Translations under genes and position numbers: made by a program
In this document: piece after piece, positions 1-8,791 of the stretch
How the letters are laid out: the number at the start of each line of letters is the position of its first letter
How positions within the stretch are numbered: position 1 is the first letter of the stretch
The notes under the pieces: model-generated
What the model was told of the DNA's origin: nothing
Database searches by the model: none
The model's input: the letters and a program-made list of their open reading frames with translations, nothing else
Assembly (NCBI GenBank): GCA_002317295.1
Contig: DCIY01000016.1
Location: forward strand, 1 to 49,761
Reading direction: 5' to 3'
Length of the DNA stretch: 49,761 bases
DNA from: Bacteroidales bacterium UBA1714
GTDB taxonomy: Bacteria; Bacteroidota; Bacteroidia; Bacteroidales; Paludibacteraceae

Positions 1-106
1 CTATTTTTTAGTGGACACTACTGTTTTTATATGTACAAATAAATGTGCAAATAAATATTAAAAAAGGCGATGGGTTGAAACAAATATATTAGGATAAGAC
101 AACGAG

Positions 107-1228
107 CTATAAAAGAAAATCCATATAATTATCCGGTGTAATGGTGACAATTTGGACATCCGGATAGGCTCGCTTGAAAGTCGGATTGGATTTGGCTGAT
201 TTTTTAGGATTCCACTTAAATTCAAAGGCCGATAAGACTCCATCAACTTCTTCCAAATAATCAATTTCCTGCATTTGTGCCGTCCGCCAAAAATAACTGT
301 TGACGCTGCGGGTGGCATATTGATTGAACTTGACACGCTCACTCACCATATAGTTCTCCCATAGAGCACCTATATCCTGACGCATAGCAATATCCGCAAA
401 ACTATGAATCAACGCGTTGCGAATACCATTGTCATAAAAATAGATTTTGCGAGCATGCTTGAGTTCATTGCGAAGATTGCGACTAAATGATCCCAAACGA
501 AATACCACTTGCGATTGTTCCAAAAGGGTAATATAAGATGCTACGGTCTCTTTGTCTAACCCCACCATCTGAGCCAATTCCGTATAACTGACCTCACTGC
601 CTATTTGGTAAGCCAATGCTTGTAACAATTTAAGCAAACGATCGGGTTTCTTGATTCTATCCCATTGCAACACATCTCTATACAGGTAGCTGTCTGCCAA
701 CTGAGACAATATCTCCTTTTCTTCCCCGGGATGACAAACCACATCCGGATAGGAACCATATACCAACCGAAGCGGTAAATTGGTTCGTTCCGTCAGCAGT
801 CCAAAATGTTGCTGCAATTCACCAAAAGAAAACGGATAGAGTTTATATTCGTATTTACGACCCGTCAGAGGTTCATTGATCAGATTAGCAATTTCCAATG
901 CCGAACTGCCGGTGACCAATAATTGGAGATTCGGCATATTATCTACAATCAATTTGAGTTGCAATCCAATATTTTCAATGCGTTGGGCTTCATCAATCAC
1001 CACATATTGATACGGACCAAACATGCTTTGCAGTCGGGAAACAGTCAGAGTTTGCACGAGGTGACGCACTTCCATATCATCCGCATTGAGCCATAACGTG
1101 TTTTCTTGATTTCGGATCAACTCCTTAAATAGCGTTGTTTTGCCCGTTTGGCGAGCGCCAATCAAAATAATTGCCTTACCTTTGTTTAGCTTGAGCGGAA
1201 GAAGATTTTGAAGATTTCGTTGTATCAT
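107..1228 (-). CDS. AAA_14/DUF4143-family ATPase
   Basis: A 373-aa predicted ATP-binding protein of the large bacterial/archaeal AAA_14-DUF4143 family, whose cellular role is not settled. Near the N-terminus a Walker A motif (GARQTGKTT, about residues 27-35) is visible, followed by Walker B (YVVIDEAQR, about residue 88) and a sensor-like VTGSSALE. The C-terminal half resembles DUF4143, with a restriction-like patch (DYLEEVDGVLSAFEFKW). The ATG at 1228 is preferred to an upstream TTG because a Bacteroidota promoter ends about 18 nt before it. It is monocistronic, and its 3' end lies close to the window edge. A second intact member and a deleted one lie at 10.2-12.7 kb. Family is confident, function unknown. 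Confidence 0.85.
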   Translation of the reverse strand: MIQRNLQNLLPLKLNKGKAIILIGARQTGKTTLFKELIRNQENTLWLNADDMEVRHLVQTLTVSRLQSMFGPYQYVVIDEAQRIENIGLQLKLIVDNMPNLQLLVTGSSALEIANLINEPLTGRKYEYKLYPFSFGELQQHFGLLTERTNLPLRLVYGSYPDVVCHPGEEKEILSQLADSYLYRDVLQWDRIKKPDRLLKLLQALAYQIGSEVSYTELAQMVGLDKETVASYITLLEQSQVVFRLGSFSRNLRNELKHARKIYFYDNGIRNALIHSFADIAMRQDIGALWENYMVSERVKFNQYATRSVNSYFWRTAQMQEIDYLEEVDGVLSAFEFKWNPKKSAKSNPTFKRAYPDVQIVTITPDNYMDFLL

Positions 1229-1245
1229 AAGGATCAAATTTTGCG

Positions 1246-1277
1246 CAAAATTACATATTTATTGGGATATATGCAAA
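1246..1277 (-). promoter_or_regulatory. Bacteroidota promoter for the 107-1228 ATPase gene
   Basis: On the minus strand this reads TTTG, a 20-bp spacer, then TAATTTTG, matching the -33/-7 consensus of the Bacteroidota primary sigma factor. The -33 side continues as TTTGCATATAT, as in several other promoters of this window. The -7 box ends about 17 nt before the ATG. Confidence 0.75.
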
Positions 1278-1297
1278 TTTTAAGAGCAAAAAATATC

Positions 1298-1358
1298 ATT
1301 TTCAGCGATTACAACCGCCAAATATTATGATTTTCAGCGATTACATCCGCCAAATATT
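1298..1358. repeat. Two tandem 29-bp direct repeats downstream of cstA
   Basis: Two copies of a 29-bp unit (1298-1326 and 1330-1358) differ at one base and are separated by ATG, giving a 32-bp period. Each copy contains CAGCGATTACA and ends CCGCCAAATATT. The array begins 2 nt after the cstA stop codon, so it would lie in the cstA 3' UTR. There is no third copy in the window, and its function is unknown. Confidence 0.8.
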
Positions 1359-1360
1359 CG

Positions 1361-2902
1361 TTACAGCAACTTGCGCAGGCGGTAGTTCTCGTACTTGAGT
1401 TTCCAGGAGCGGAAGAGCAGCCAGGCCACGAAGGTGGCAATGGCGGCAAGCACGTATGAGAAAATGAAATACCGTTCCGGAAGATGAACACCCTCGGGAG
1501 AAATGAGCAGATAACTGGCCGAAACCATGGTCATAAACAGAGCCGGAACCACGGCGACGATGTAACCATAACGATACTTGCTCGTTTGCCGAAGTCCATG
1601 CAGGTTGGTATAGAACTCCTGACGATACAGATAGTTGGCACAAGCCCACAGGGTGAACATGGCGAGGGTTTGGTTAAACCACGAGAAATAACGCCAAACC
1701 ACCTGGAAGTCCACAAACAGCATCACGCCCACGATGATAAAGATAGGCACTGCAATCGCCAGACGATTGAGAATGGGTTTTTGGTCCAGTCTCAGTGCGT
1801 CAGCCACCACCAGTCGGGCACTGCGCAATGCCGTATCACCACTGGTTATGGGGGCTACCACGACGCCCAATACCGCCAATATACCTCCTACCACGCCCAT
1901 CCATGTGTGGGAAATCTTTTGTACCACCAGAGCCGCTATATTCTCACCCGGGTGCTGCGCTGCAAATGCCTTGAGTCCTTCGATACCATAGAGGTTATGC
2001 TCGGGATCAGCAAAGAATGATCCGGCAGCACTGGCCCAAATAAGTGCCAATATACCTTCACATATCATCGCGCCGTAGAAGATCCAGCGTCCGTGCGTCT
2101 CCGATGCCATACAGCGGGACATCAACGGCGATTGGGTACCGTGGAAACCGGAAATGGCACCACAGGCAATGGACACGAACATCATGGGCAAAATAGGCAT
2201 GGTAGATGGTTGACGGTTTTGCAGGCCATCAAACACTTCCGGCATTTCACTGCTATGCCATCCCAGCATGATAATCATGATTCCCACACCCATAAACAGC
2301 AACACGGCACCAAAAACGGGATAAAAACGGCCAATGAGTTTGTCAATGGGCAAAACGGTCGCCACGATGTAGTACACAAAGATAATCGCACACCAGACAA
2401 TCGGAATGACATGACCATGGTACATGATGGTCTTGAGTTGAAGCAGGTTTTGAAGCAAAACCGCCGGACCGGACATAAATGTAGTGGCCAACAACACCAG
2501 CAGGATGACACTTACCACACGAATAATCGCCCGAACCACCGGACCCAGTTCGTGACCAATGATATCGGGTAACGACTTACCATACGAGCGCAGAGAGATC
2601 ATGCCGCTCAGGTAGTCGTGCACGCCTCCGGCAAAGATGGAACCAAACACAATCCACAACATGGCCGAAGGACCATAGAAGATACCCATGATGGCACCAA
2701 AGATGGGACCCAGGCCGGCAATGTTCAGAAACTGAATCAGAAAGACTTTCCAAGGTTTCATCGGAACAAAATCCACCCCATCATTCTTGGTGATAGCCGG
2801 CGTTTTGGCACGATCGTTAATGCCAAAAATTTTTTCAACCAGTTTGCCGTAGGTGAAAAATCCGATAATCAGCAGTGCTACTCCAACTAAAAAAGAAATC
2901 AT
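1361..2902 (-). CDS. cstA: Carbon starvation protein CstA family transporter
   Basis: A 513-aa polytopic inner-membrane protein of the CstA family, whose members take up peptides or pyruvate, classically when carbon is short. About a dozen hydrophobic segments are spread along the chain. The N-terminal half has the family-typical stretch FLNIAGLGPIFGAIMG (about 57-72), and the centre has FHGTQSPLMSRCMASE. The protein is shorter than E. coli CstA (about 700 aa), as is usual for the compact form. The gene follows nadB by 1 nt, so both should be transcribed from the promoter at 4566-4597. Substrate specificity cannot be read from the sequence. Confidence 0.92.
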   Translation of the reverse strand: MISFLVGVALLIIGFFTYGKLVEKIFGINDRAKTPAITKNDGVDFVPMKPWKVFLIQFLNIAGLGPIFGAIMGIFYGPSAMLWIVFGSIFAGGVHDYLSGMISLRSYGKSLPDIIGHELGPVVRAIIRVVSVILLVLLATTFMSGPAVLLQNLLQLKTIMYHGHVIPIVWCAIIFVYYIVATVLPIDKLIGRFYPVFGAVLLFMGVGIMIIMLGWHSSEMPEVFDGLQNRQPSTMPILPMMFVSIACGAISGFHGTQSPLMSRCMASETHGRWIFYGAMICEGILALIWASAAGSFFADPEHNLYGIEGLKAFAAQHPGENIAALVVQKISHTWMGVVGGILAVLGVVVAPITSGDTALRSARLVVADALRLDQKPILNRLAIAVPIFIIVGVMLFVDFQVVWRYFSWFNQTLAMFTLWACANYLYRQEFYTNLHGLRQTSKYRYGYIVAVVPALFMTMVSASYLLISPEGVHLPERYFIFSYVLAAIATFVAWLLFRSWKLKYENYRLRKLL

Positions 2903-2903
2903 A

Positions 2904-4505
2904 TTACCAAACTTCCTGAGTGTTTAAATTGGGATTTTTGGGATAGTCTATCGTGTAGTGCAATCCCCTACTCTCCTTGCGCTCCAATGCCTGGCGCGTA
3001 ATGAGATAACCCACATTGATCATATTGCGCAACTCACATATATCTCGCGTAGCCTTCACCCGCTTAAACAGGTCTTCGGTTTCTTCATACAACAAATCCA
3101 GTCGCTCCCACGCACGGCGCAGACGCAAGTCGCTGCGCACGATGCCCACATACGTGGACATAATCTGACCCACCTCTTTCATATCCTGCGAAATGAGCAC
3201 TTTCTCTTCATTGGACATCGTTCCTTCATCATTCCATGCAGGCACCTTGTCGTTAAACGCATACTGATCCACCACACTCAGACTGTGCTTGGCCGCCGCA
3301 TCCGCATAGACCACCGCTTCAATGAGCGAATTGGACGCCAAACGGTTACCACCATGCAATCCCGTACAACTGCACTCTCCCACAGCATACAGACGGCGGA
3401 TACTGCTCTGTGCATCCAGATCCACTTTGATTCCACCGCACATATAGTGAGCACAGGGTGCCACCGGTATATAGTCCCTGGTGATATCAATACCGATGCT
3501 CAGACACTTTTGGTAGATATTGGGAAAATGGTGTTTCGTTTCCTCCGCCGGTTTGTGCGTCACATCCAGGCACACATGGTCCAGGCCATGAATCTTCATT
3601 TCGTTATCAATGGCTCGGGCCACAATATCGCGAGGTGCCAAACTGAGGCGTTCATCGTACTTTTGCATAAACTCCTCGCCATTGGGCAACCGCAGGATAC
3701 CTCCGTAACCACGCATGGCTTCGGTAATCAGGTAAGCGGGATGCGTCTCTCCGGGATGGAACAGGGCTGTGGGATGGAACTGAACAAACTCCATATCCTT
3801 GACCTGTCCTTTGGCACGATACACCATGGCGATACCATCACCGGTGGCGATATTGGGATTGGTGGTCGTGGCATAGACAGCTCCCGTTCCACCGGTAGCC
3901 ATCAGGGTCACACGACTCAGATACGTATCGATCTTTCCCGATTGGGGATTGAGAATATACGCACCATAGCACTCTATGTCCGGCGTACGGCGGGTCACAC
4001 GAACGCCCAAATGGTGCTGGGTGATAATCTCGACCGCAAAGTGGTTTTCCAGTACTTCGATATAGGGATTGTTCCTAACCGCCTCCATCAGTCCGCGCTG
4101 AATCTCCGCGCCGGTATCATCGGCATGGTGGAGAATACGGAACTCCGAGTGACCACCTTCGCGGTGAAGGTCAAACGAACCATCCGCTGCCTTGTCAAAG
4201 TTCACACCCCAGGACAACAACTCCTGAATGCCTTGTGGCGCATTCTTCACCACCTGTTCCACCGCATCCGGATCGCTGATCCAGTCTCCGGCCACCATCG
4301 TATCGTGAATGTGCTTTTGAAAATCATCCACTCTTAAGTTGGTCACCGACGCAATACCCCCCTGAGCCTTGGTCGTATTGGCCTCGTCCAGAGTCGTCTT
4401 GCAGCAAAGGGCAATCTTGTACTTTTGAGTCTTGGCAATCTTGAGCGCAAAACTCATACCGGCTACACCTCCGCCGATAATTAGGAAATCATACTTGCGT
4501 GTCAT
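2904..4505 (-). CDS. nadB: L-aspartate oxidase
   Basis: A 533-aa flavoprotein that oxidises L-aspartate to iminoaspartate, the first step of de novo NAD synthesis. The N-terminal FAD-binding motif is IIGGGVAGMSFALKIA. The succinate dehydrogenase/fumarate reductase-type active-site region follows (LHREGGHSEFRILHHADD), and a second FAD segment (YAVGECSCTGLHGGNRLASN) lies near residues 375-395. The length is normal for NadB. The ATG at 4505 was chosen over a GTG two codons upstream. It is the first gene of a two-gene unit with cstA. The partners nadA and nadC are not in the window. Distinguishing it from a fumarate reductase subunit rests on length and the absence of the sdh/frd partner genes. 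Confidence 0.95.
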   Translation of the reverse strand: MTRKYDFLIIGGGVAGMSFALKIAKTQKYKIALCCKTTLDEANTTKAQGGIASVTNLRVDDFQKHIHDTMVAGDWISDPDAVEQVVKNAPQGIQELLSWGVNFDKAADGSFDLHREGGHSEFRILHHADDTGAEIQRGLMEAVRNNPYIEVLENHFAVEIITQHHLGVRVTRRTPDIECYGAYILNPQSGKIDTYLSRVTLMATGGTGAVYATTTNPNIATGDGIAMVYRAKGQVKDMEFVQFHPTALFHPGETHPAYLITEAMRGYGGILRLPNGEEFMQKYDERLSLAPRDIVARAIDNEMKIHGLDHVCLDVTHKPAEETKHHFPNIYQKCLSIGIDITRDYIPVAPCAHYMCGGIKVDLDAQSSIRRLYAVGECSCTGLHGGNRLASNSLIEAVVYADAAAKHSLSVVDQYAFNDKVPAWNDEGTMSNEEKVLISQDMKEVGQIMSTYVGIVRSDLRLRRAWERLDLLYEETEDLFKRVKATRDICELRNMINVGYLITRQALERKESRGLHYTIDYPKNPNLNTQEVW

Positions 4506-4565
4506 TGTCACTGTTTTTTGACTGTCGCTATATCATGTTGGTTTGAGAACACTCAATACAACCTG

Positions 4566-4597
4566 CAAAATTACTGAAAATTTTGTAACTGTGCAAA
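4566..4597 (-). promoter_or_regulatory. Bacteroidota promoter for nadB-cstA
   Basis: Minus-strand TTTG, 20-bp spacer, TAATTTTG. It lies about 60 nt upstream of the nadB ATG, leaving a leader of roughly 55 nt in which no clear structure was recognised. Confidence 0.75.
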
Positions 4598-4629
4598 TAT
4601 CAGCGTTATTTTTTGTAATTTTTGGTTAT

Positions 4630-5319
4630 TTAGTGCGCTTTAGCTAAGGCAAAAATAGAAAACCTGCACCCACGAAAGGCTTTCATGGCACTCAGGCACG
4701 AACGAAAGGTACTGCCGGTGGTCATCACATCGTCCACCAGCAGGATATGTTTGCGATAGAGTTCTTCCGGATGATTGACCACAAAAATATCCTCCACATT
4801 TTGTTGGCGTTGGACTCCGGACATGGCCGCCTGGTGGGGATTATTGACCACACGAGTGACATGAGTCGTATCCACCGGTATATGGGTTACTTCACTCAGG
4901 GCCCGTGCGATCCATTCACTCTGGTTAAATCCCCGCTGACGAAACCGCCGACGATGCAGCGGAACGGGAATGATGACGTCGATGCCGTCCCAAAAATCAC
5001 TATTGAGCCATTCCTGCGCCGCCTGTCGGGCCAAATAGTAGGCAATCTGCGGACGCGCACTGCGACCATACTTGGCCTGATACAGCAGTTGAGCCTCCAG
5101 GGACTGCTTCTTGTAAAACAGGAAAGTGCCTGCCTCCACCACCTGGGGCATATCGGCAAAAAAGTCCTCTGTGATATTTTCACGCAAAGTCGCCTGTTGG
5201 GTGCGATGAAGACGGTCCATGCAACTCGGACACACCATTCCTTCCTGGGCTACCGGAGCACCACAATGCACACAGACGGGAGGGAAAAAAACATCCAGAA
5301 TGGCACGAAAACGAAACAT
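4630..5319 (-). CDS. ComF-family phosphoribosyltransferase-like protein
   Basis: A 229-aa ComF/GntX-type protein. An N-terminal zinc-ribbon is formed by CVHCG (about 16-20) and CPSC (about 31-34), followed by the conserved VPLHRRRFRQRGFNQSE region and a C-terminal phosphoribosyltransferase loop (ILLVDDVMTTGSTF). In naturally competent bacteria ComF acts in DNA uptake. In most bacteria its role is unclear, and no other competence gene is present here. The start is supported by a promoter whose -7 box lies about 30 nt upstream. It is divergent from ychF, and the two promoters are only a few bases apart. Confidence 0.9.
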   Translation of the reverse strand: MFRFRAILDVFFPPVCVHCGAPVAQEGMVCPSCMDRLHRTQQATLRENITEDFFADMPQVVEAGTFLFYKKQSLEAQLLYQAKYGRSARPQIAYYLARQAAQEWLNSDFWDGIDVIIPVPLHRRRFRQRGFNQSEWIARALSEVTHIPVDTTHVTRVVNNPHQAAMSGVQRQQNVEDIFVVNHPEELYRKHILLVDDVMTTGSTFRSCLSAMKAFRGCRFSIFALAKAH

Positions 5320-5348
5320 AACAAACCTGTTTTGAACCTATTTATGTG

Positions 5349-5380
5349 CAAAATTACTGCTTTTTTTGCAAATATGCAAA
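5349..5380 (-). promoter_or_regulatory. comF-like gene promoter with -33 palindrome
   Basis: Minus-strand TTTG, 20-bp spacer, TAATTTTG. The upstream end is the near-palindrome TTTGCATATTTGCAAA (minus strand), followed by AAAAGCAG just before the -7 box. The same arrangement recurs at 19625-19656 and 26855-26886. Confidence 0.8.
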
Positions 5381-5386
5381 TAAAAG

Positions 5387-5418
5387 TTTGTATATCCCAA
5401 AAATTCGTTGTATCTTTG
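5387..5418 (+). promoter_or_regulatory. Bacteroidota promoter for ychF
   Basis: Plus-strand TTTG (5387-5390), 20-bp spacer, TATCTTTG (5411-5418). Only 6 bp separate its -33 box from that of the divergent comF-like promoter, so the two polymerases probably compete for the site. It ends 26 nt before the ychF ATG and decides that start. Confidence 0.82.
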
Positions 5419-5444
5419 CATCCGATTTTATAAACGGATATAAT

Positions 5445-6551
5445 ATGTCTTTACAATGCGGTATTGTGGGCCTGCCCAATGTGGGTAAATCGACCCTGTT
5501 TAATTGCTTAAGTTCTGCCAAAGCCCAATCGGCCAACTTTCCTTTTTGCACCATAGAACCCAATGTGGGTGTCATCACCGTTCCCGATGAACGCCTCATT
5601 CAGTTGGGCGAACTGTGCCACCCCGAGCGTGGCGTGATTCCGACCAGTGTCGAAATCGTAGATATAGCGGGTTTGGTCAAGGGTGCCAGCCGTGGAGAAG
5701 GATTGGGCAATAAGTTTCTGGCCAATATCCGCGAGACGGATGCCATCATTCATGTCCTTCGCTGTTTTGACGATGAGAATGTGGTGCATGTGGACGGCAG
5801 CGTGGATCCCATTAGGGACAAGGAAGTGATTGATACCGAATTGCAGTTAAAGGACCTGGAAACCGTCGAGAGCCGCATTCAAAAAACCGAAAAACAGGCC
5901 AAGGCCGGTGGTGATAAGCAGGCCAAAGTGGCGCTGGAAGTGATGCTCAAGTACCAGGCAGCCCTGTCGCAAGGGCGCAATGCACGCACGGTGACGTTGG
6001 ATAATAAGGAAGAGGAAGCCGCAGCGAAGGAGATGTTTTTGCTCACCAACAAACCGGTCCTCTATGTGTGCAATGTGGACGAGGCATCGGCCGTCACGGG
6101 TAACGCCTATGTGGAAGCGGTCAAGCAAGCCGTAGCACAGGAGAATGCACAGGTGATGGTGCTGGCAGCCAAGATAGAGAGTGAGATTGCGGAATTGGAC
6201 AGTTATGAGGAGCGCCAGATGTTCCTGGAAGAAATAGGACTGCAGGAGAGTGGCGTCAATCGGTTAATCAAGGCGGCATATGCGCTGCTGGACCTGCGTA
6301 CGTTCCTGACAGCCGGAAGCGATGAAGTGAGAGCATGGACATTCCGTGCGGGATGGAAAGCACCACAATGCGCCGGAGTCATTCATACGGATTTTGAACG
6401 CGGGTTTATTCGCGCTGAAGTCATCAAGTATGAAGATTATATCTCCCTGGGTGGCGAATCAGCCTGTCGTGCTGCGGGCAAACTGGGAGTGGAAGGTAAG
6501 GACTATCTGGTGCAGGATGGTGATATCATGCACTTCTTATTTAATGTATAA
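5445..6551 (+). CDS. ychF: Redox-regulated P-loop ATPase YchF (Obg-like)
   Basis: A 368-aa Obg-family P-loop protein that prefers ATP and associates with ribosomes; it is linked to stress and translation control. Visible motifs are the P-loop GLPNVGKST (about residues 8-16), a DIAGLVKGAS switch II region, a central coiled-coil insertion rich in K/E/A (about 130-200), LTNKPVLYVCNVDE in place of the GTP-specifying NKxD, and a C-terminal TGS domain. The ATG at 5445 gives the family's normal length. A longer in-frame reading would begin upstream of the promoter and is rejected. It is followed 2 nt later by the antiporter gene. Confidence 0.97.
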   Translation: MSLQCGIVGLPNVGKSTLFNCLSSAKAQSANFPFCTIEPNVGVITVPDERLIQLGELCHPERGVIPTSVEIVDIAGLVKGASRGEGLGNKFLANIRETDAIIHVLRCFDDENVVHVDGSVDPIRDKEVIDTELQLKDLETVESRIQKTEKQAKAGGDKQAKVALEVMLKYQAALSQGRNARTVTLDNKEEEAAAKEMFLLTNKPVLYVCNVDEASAVTGNAYVEAVKQAVAQENAQVMVLAAKIESEIAELDSYEERQMFLEEIGLQESGVNRLIKAAYALLDLRTFLTAGSDEVRAWTFRAGWKAPQCAGVIHTDFERGFIRAEVIKYEDYISLGGESACRAAGKLGVEGKDYLVQDGDIMHFLFNV

Positions 6552-6553
6552 GT

Positions 6554-7636
6554 ATGGCTTGGTTATCAGCAATATTGGCAGATCCCCTTTGGGCCTCGGT
6601 GGCGATTTTGGGGGGCTTTGTACTTCTGGTCTACGGAGCAGACTGGCTCGTAGATGGTGCCAGCGGTTTGGCCAAACGGTGGGGAATCAGTGAACTGGTC
6701 ATTGGTCTGACCGTGGTCGCATTTGGCACCAGCATGCCGGAGTTTATGGTGAGCACGATTGCTGCCATTCAGCACAACACGGAAATTGCCATTACCAATA
6801 TTCTGGGCAGCAATGCCATCAACACCTGCATCATTTTGGGTCTATCGGCGGTTATCTACCCTATTTGTTCCCAAAAGCAAAGTCGCAAGTTTGATATCCC
6901 CTGGGCCCTGTTGGCCGGGGTGTTGGTCTTGTTTTTTGCCACCTATACCCGCCCCATGTCCATGAGTTGGGGCAACTGGGGAGCCTTCAATTTTGAATTT
7001 GGATTTATCTCCGGCATCGGCGGAAGTGTGCTGCTGTTGTGTTTTCTCATTTTTATGTGGCATAGTATTCGGTTTGGGGCGGAAGGGATGAAAGGCGGAG
7101 AGGCGGAAGGGATGAAAGGCGCGGACAGCGTCCTAGAGGAAGCCCCTTCCGTGGGTTTCCCCTGTAGGGCAACCGTTGAAGAAGGGCTGGGTAAGGCCTT
7201 GATGCTGGTGATTATCGGTTTGGCGGGTCTGGTGATTGGTGGTGAACTGATCGTGAATGCCGCCACCAGTATCGCCCATACAATGGGAGTGAGTGATGCC
7301 ATTATCGGACTGACGATTGTGGCACTGGGAACCTCGCTGCCGGAACTGGCTACCTCCTGTGTGGCCGCCGCCAAGAAAAACACGGATCTGGCCCTGGGTA
7401 ATGTCATAGGCAGCAATATCTTCAATGTCTTCTTTATCTTAGGTACCAGTGCCCTCATTCATCCGTTGCCTACCTACACAGGACTGTGGTTGGACGCGGT
7501 CATCGTGACCCTGAGCGCTGCCATGGTCGTGGCGTTTGTATACCTGAACAAGCAGCATCGCATTGAGCGCTGGCATGGCGCCTTACTCATTGCCGTCTAT
7601 GCCGGGTACCTGACTTACCGTCTGATGACCTTGTAA
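6554..7636 (+). CDS. CaxA/YrbG-type sodium/calcium exchanger family protein
   Basis: A 360-aa inner-membrane cation antiporter with the two inverted Na_Ca_ex repeats of the family. The first half has AFGTSMPEFMVSTIAA and GSNAINTCIILG. The second half has the matching ALGTSLPELATSCVAA and GSNIFNVFFILG, which carry the ion-binding acidic residues. About ten transmembrane segments are visible. The cytoplasmic loop between the halves (about 175-215) is unusual: it contains a 24-bp tandem duplication (EGMKG repeated) and a low-complexity stretch absent from typical members. It follows ychF by 2 nt and precedes the AraC-type gene by 3 nt, suggesting one transcript. The ion transported cannot be fixed from sequence. 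Confidence 0.92.
   Translation: MAWLSAILADPLWASVAILGGFVLLVYGADWLVDGASGLAKRWGISELVIGLTVVAFGTSMPEFMVSTIAAIQHNTEIAITNILGSNAINTCIILGLSAVIYPICSQKQSRKFDIPWALLAGVLVLFFATYTRPMSMSWGNWGAFNFEFGFISGIGGSVLLLCFLIFMWHSIRFGAEGMKGGEAEGMKGADSVLEEAPSVGFPCRATVEEGLGKALMLVIIGLAGLVIGGELIVNAATSIAHTMGVSDAIIGLTIVALGTSLPELATSCVAAAKKNTDLALGNVIGSNIFNVFFILGTSALIHPLPTYTGLWLDAVIVTLSAAMVVAFVYLNKQHRIERWHGALLIAVYAGYLTYRLMTL
7079..7121. repeat. In-frame 24-bp tandem duplication inside the antiporter gene
   Basis: Two copies of a 19-bp core (GCGGAAGGGATGAAAGGCG, 7079-7097 and 7103-7121) occur with a 24-bp period. This adds eight codons and keeps the frame. It encodes the loop between the two exchanger repeats. Confidence 0.8.
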
Positions 7637-7639
7637 TCC

Positions 7640-8737
7640 ATGATGCATATCATTGAGTTCTATAGTTACCTGAGTGGCATGAGTGCGGCGATCTATTTTA
7701 CCGTATGCCTGGTGTGTGGATTGCAGTTGTGTTTTGGTATCTTCAGCCATCGTCAGGCAACCAACCGATTACTCTCCCGAGTGCTGGGAGGTGTGTTTCT
7801 GGTGATGTCGTGCAGTGCGGTGTGCTATATCGTCTCCAATCTGTGGAACAACGAATTGCTCACGCATATCGGAGTAACCATCGATATTTTTGCATTCAGC
7901 GGTATCGCGTGCGTGGCGTATATATTATATAGTAACAACGAACCCTCCAAACGCTGGTTGGCAGGTCTGGTCAGTCCGTTTGTGCTGCTGGGTATCATGA
8001 ATATCTGTATGGACAGGCAAACGGTCCTGTTTGTGACCGCTGCGCTGGTGTTGCTGATTGAGATGGTATATTTCGGCATCATCTTTATTCGTCGTGAACG
8101 ACATTTGGACGATTTGTATGCCGACCCCGAGCGACATTCGCTGAAATGGATGTGGGGATTTATCGGTCTGTTTATGGGTTGGTGGTTAGTGAATATCGTG
8201 TTTTCATCGGATATTTTGAGCCCATGGCGCGATATGACAGCCTATGTGTACATGTCCGTGATTATGCTGTTTTCCTTTGCCCAAGTCAGTAAACAGGGGG
8301 CACCTGTCAGCCCAGAAACGCAGCGGGCAGTAGAAGAAACAAATGGCCCCCTCCCAGCCTCCCCCGGTAGGGGAGGGGTAAGCGACCCACAGCCAACCAA
8401 CGCAGACGACGGGCAAAGCCCTAATGCGAAACGGCTGATCGAACTGATGGAAACGGAACAGATGTACCTGAATCCGGATTTGACGGTGGAAGATGTGGTG
8501 AAACGCTTGGGCACCAATACCAAATATTTCTCCAACATCCTGCATCACGAGCTGCATACCACCTTCAGTCAATGGGTAAACGAATACCGCATCGAACACG
8601 CCAAGCAGTTGCTGCAAAACAAGGATGAAAAGGTGGTGAATCTGGCCTGGCAGTGTGGCTTCAATTCCAACCAGTCTTTCTACAGAACCTTCGCCAAGTA
8701 TACAGGCTCCACTCCCACCGAATGGCGAGAAAAGTAG
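7640..8737 (+). CDS. AraC-family regulator with N-terminal membrane domain
   Basis: A 365-aa two-part protein. Residues about 10-230 contain six or seven hydrophobic segments, and the last about 100 residues form an AraC/XylS helix-turn-helix domain (VEDVVKRLGTNTKYFSNIL, then the second helix pair ending SFYRTFAKYTGSTPTEWR). Such membrane-anchored AraC proteins are common in Bacteroidota and are thought to sense an envelope signal; the signal here is unknown. The linker (about 225-260) is Pro/Gly-rich and is encoded by a GC-rich palindromic repeat. It follows the antiporter by 3 nt and is followed by a hairpin terminator, so it ends the ychF unit. Confidence 0.9.
   Translation: MMHIIEFYSYLSGMSAAIYFTVCLVCGLQLCFGIFSHRQATNRLLSRVLGGVFLVMSCSAVCYIVSNLWNNELLTHIGVTIDIFAFSGIACVAYILYSNNEPSKRWLAGLVSPFVLLGIMNICMDRQTVLFVTAALVLLIEMVYFGIIFIRRERHLDDLYADPERHSLKWMWGFIGLFMGWWLVNIVFSSDILSPWRDMTAYVYMSVIMLFSFAQVSKQGAPVSPETQRAVEETNGPLPASPGRGGVSDPQPTNADDGQSPNAKRLIELMETEQMYLNPDLTVEDVVKRLGTNTKYFSNILHHELHTTFSQWVNEYRIEHAKQLLQNKDEKVVNLAWQCGFNSNQSFYRTFAKYTGSTPTEWREK
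8358..8376. repeat. GC-rich palindromic repeat in the AraC-type gene linker
   Basis: The inverted repeat CCTCCCC / GGGGAGG with a 5-bp loop lies in a C-rich then G-rich stretch (about 8345-8378). Base composition differs sharply from the flanking coding sequence and the reading frame is kept. It looks like a small dispersed repeat inserted into the linker-coding region. Confidence 0.65.
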
Positions 8738-8742
8738 GATGA

Positions 8743-8785
8743 TTCCTAAAATTGTGACCTAAATTTCCTAAAATTGGGACCTAAA
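8743..8785. repeat. Two 21-bp direct repeats
   Basis: Two copies of a 21-bp unit starting TTCCTAAAATTG and ending GACCTAAA (8743-8763 and 8765-8785) differ at one base and have a 22-bp period, about two turns of DNA. They lie between the AraC-type gene and the terminator/promoter before the secreted protein, so they could be paired regulator sites. Confidence 0.7.
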
Positions 8786-8791
8786 TAATCG

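Noticed and set aside
1..106. Gene or regulatory site at the left edge
   Set aside because: The stretch is AT-rich and holds only the 3' flank of the first ATPase gene; nothing could be supported.
1298..1358. Possible CRISPR start (two direct repeats)
   Set aside because: The spacer would be 3 bp and there are only two units; no cas gene is present.
2958..4337. Long open reading frame on the plus strand opposite nadB
   Set aside because: It is entirely antisense to a clear nadB, has no family features, and its codons mirror the conserved enzyme.
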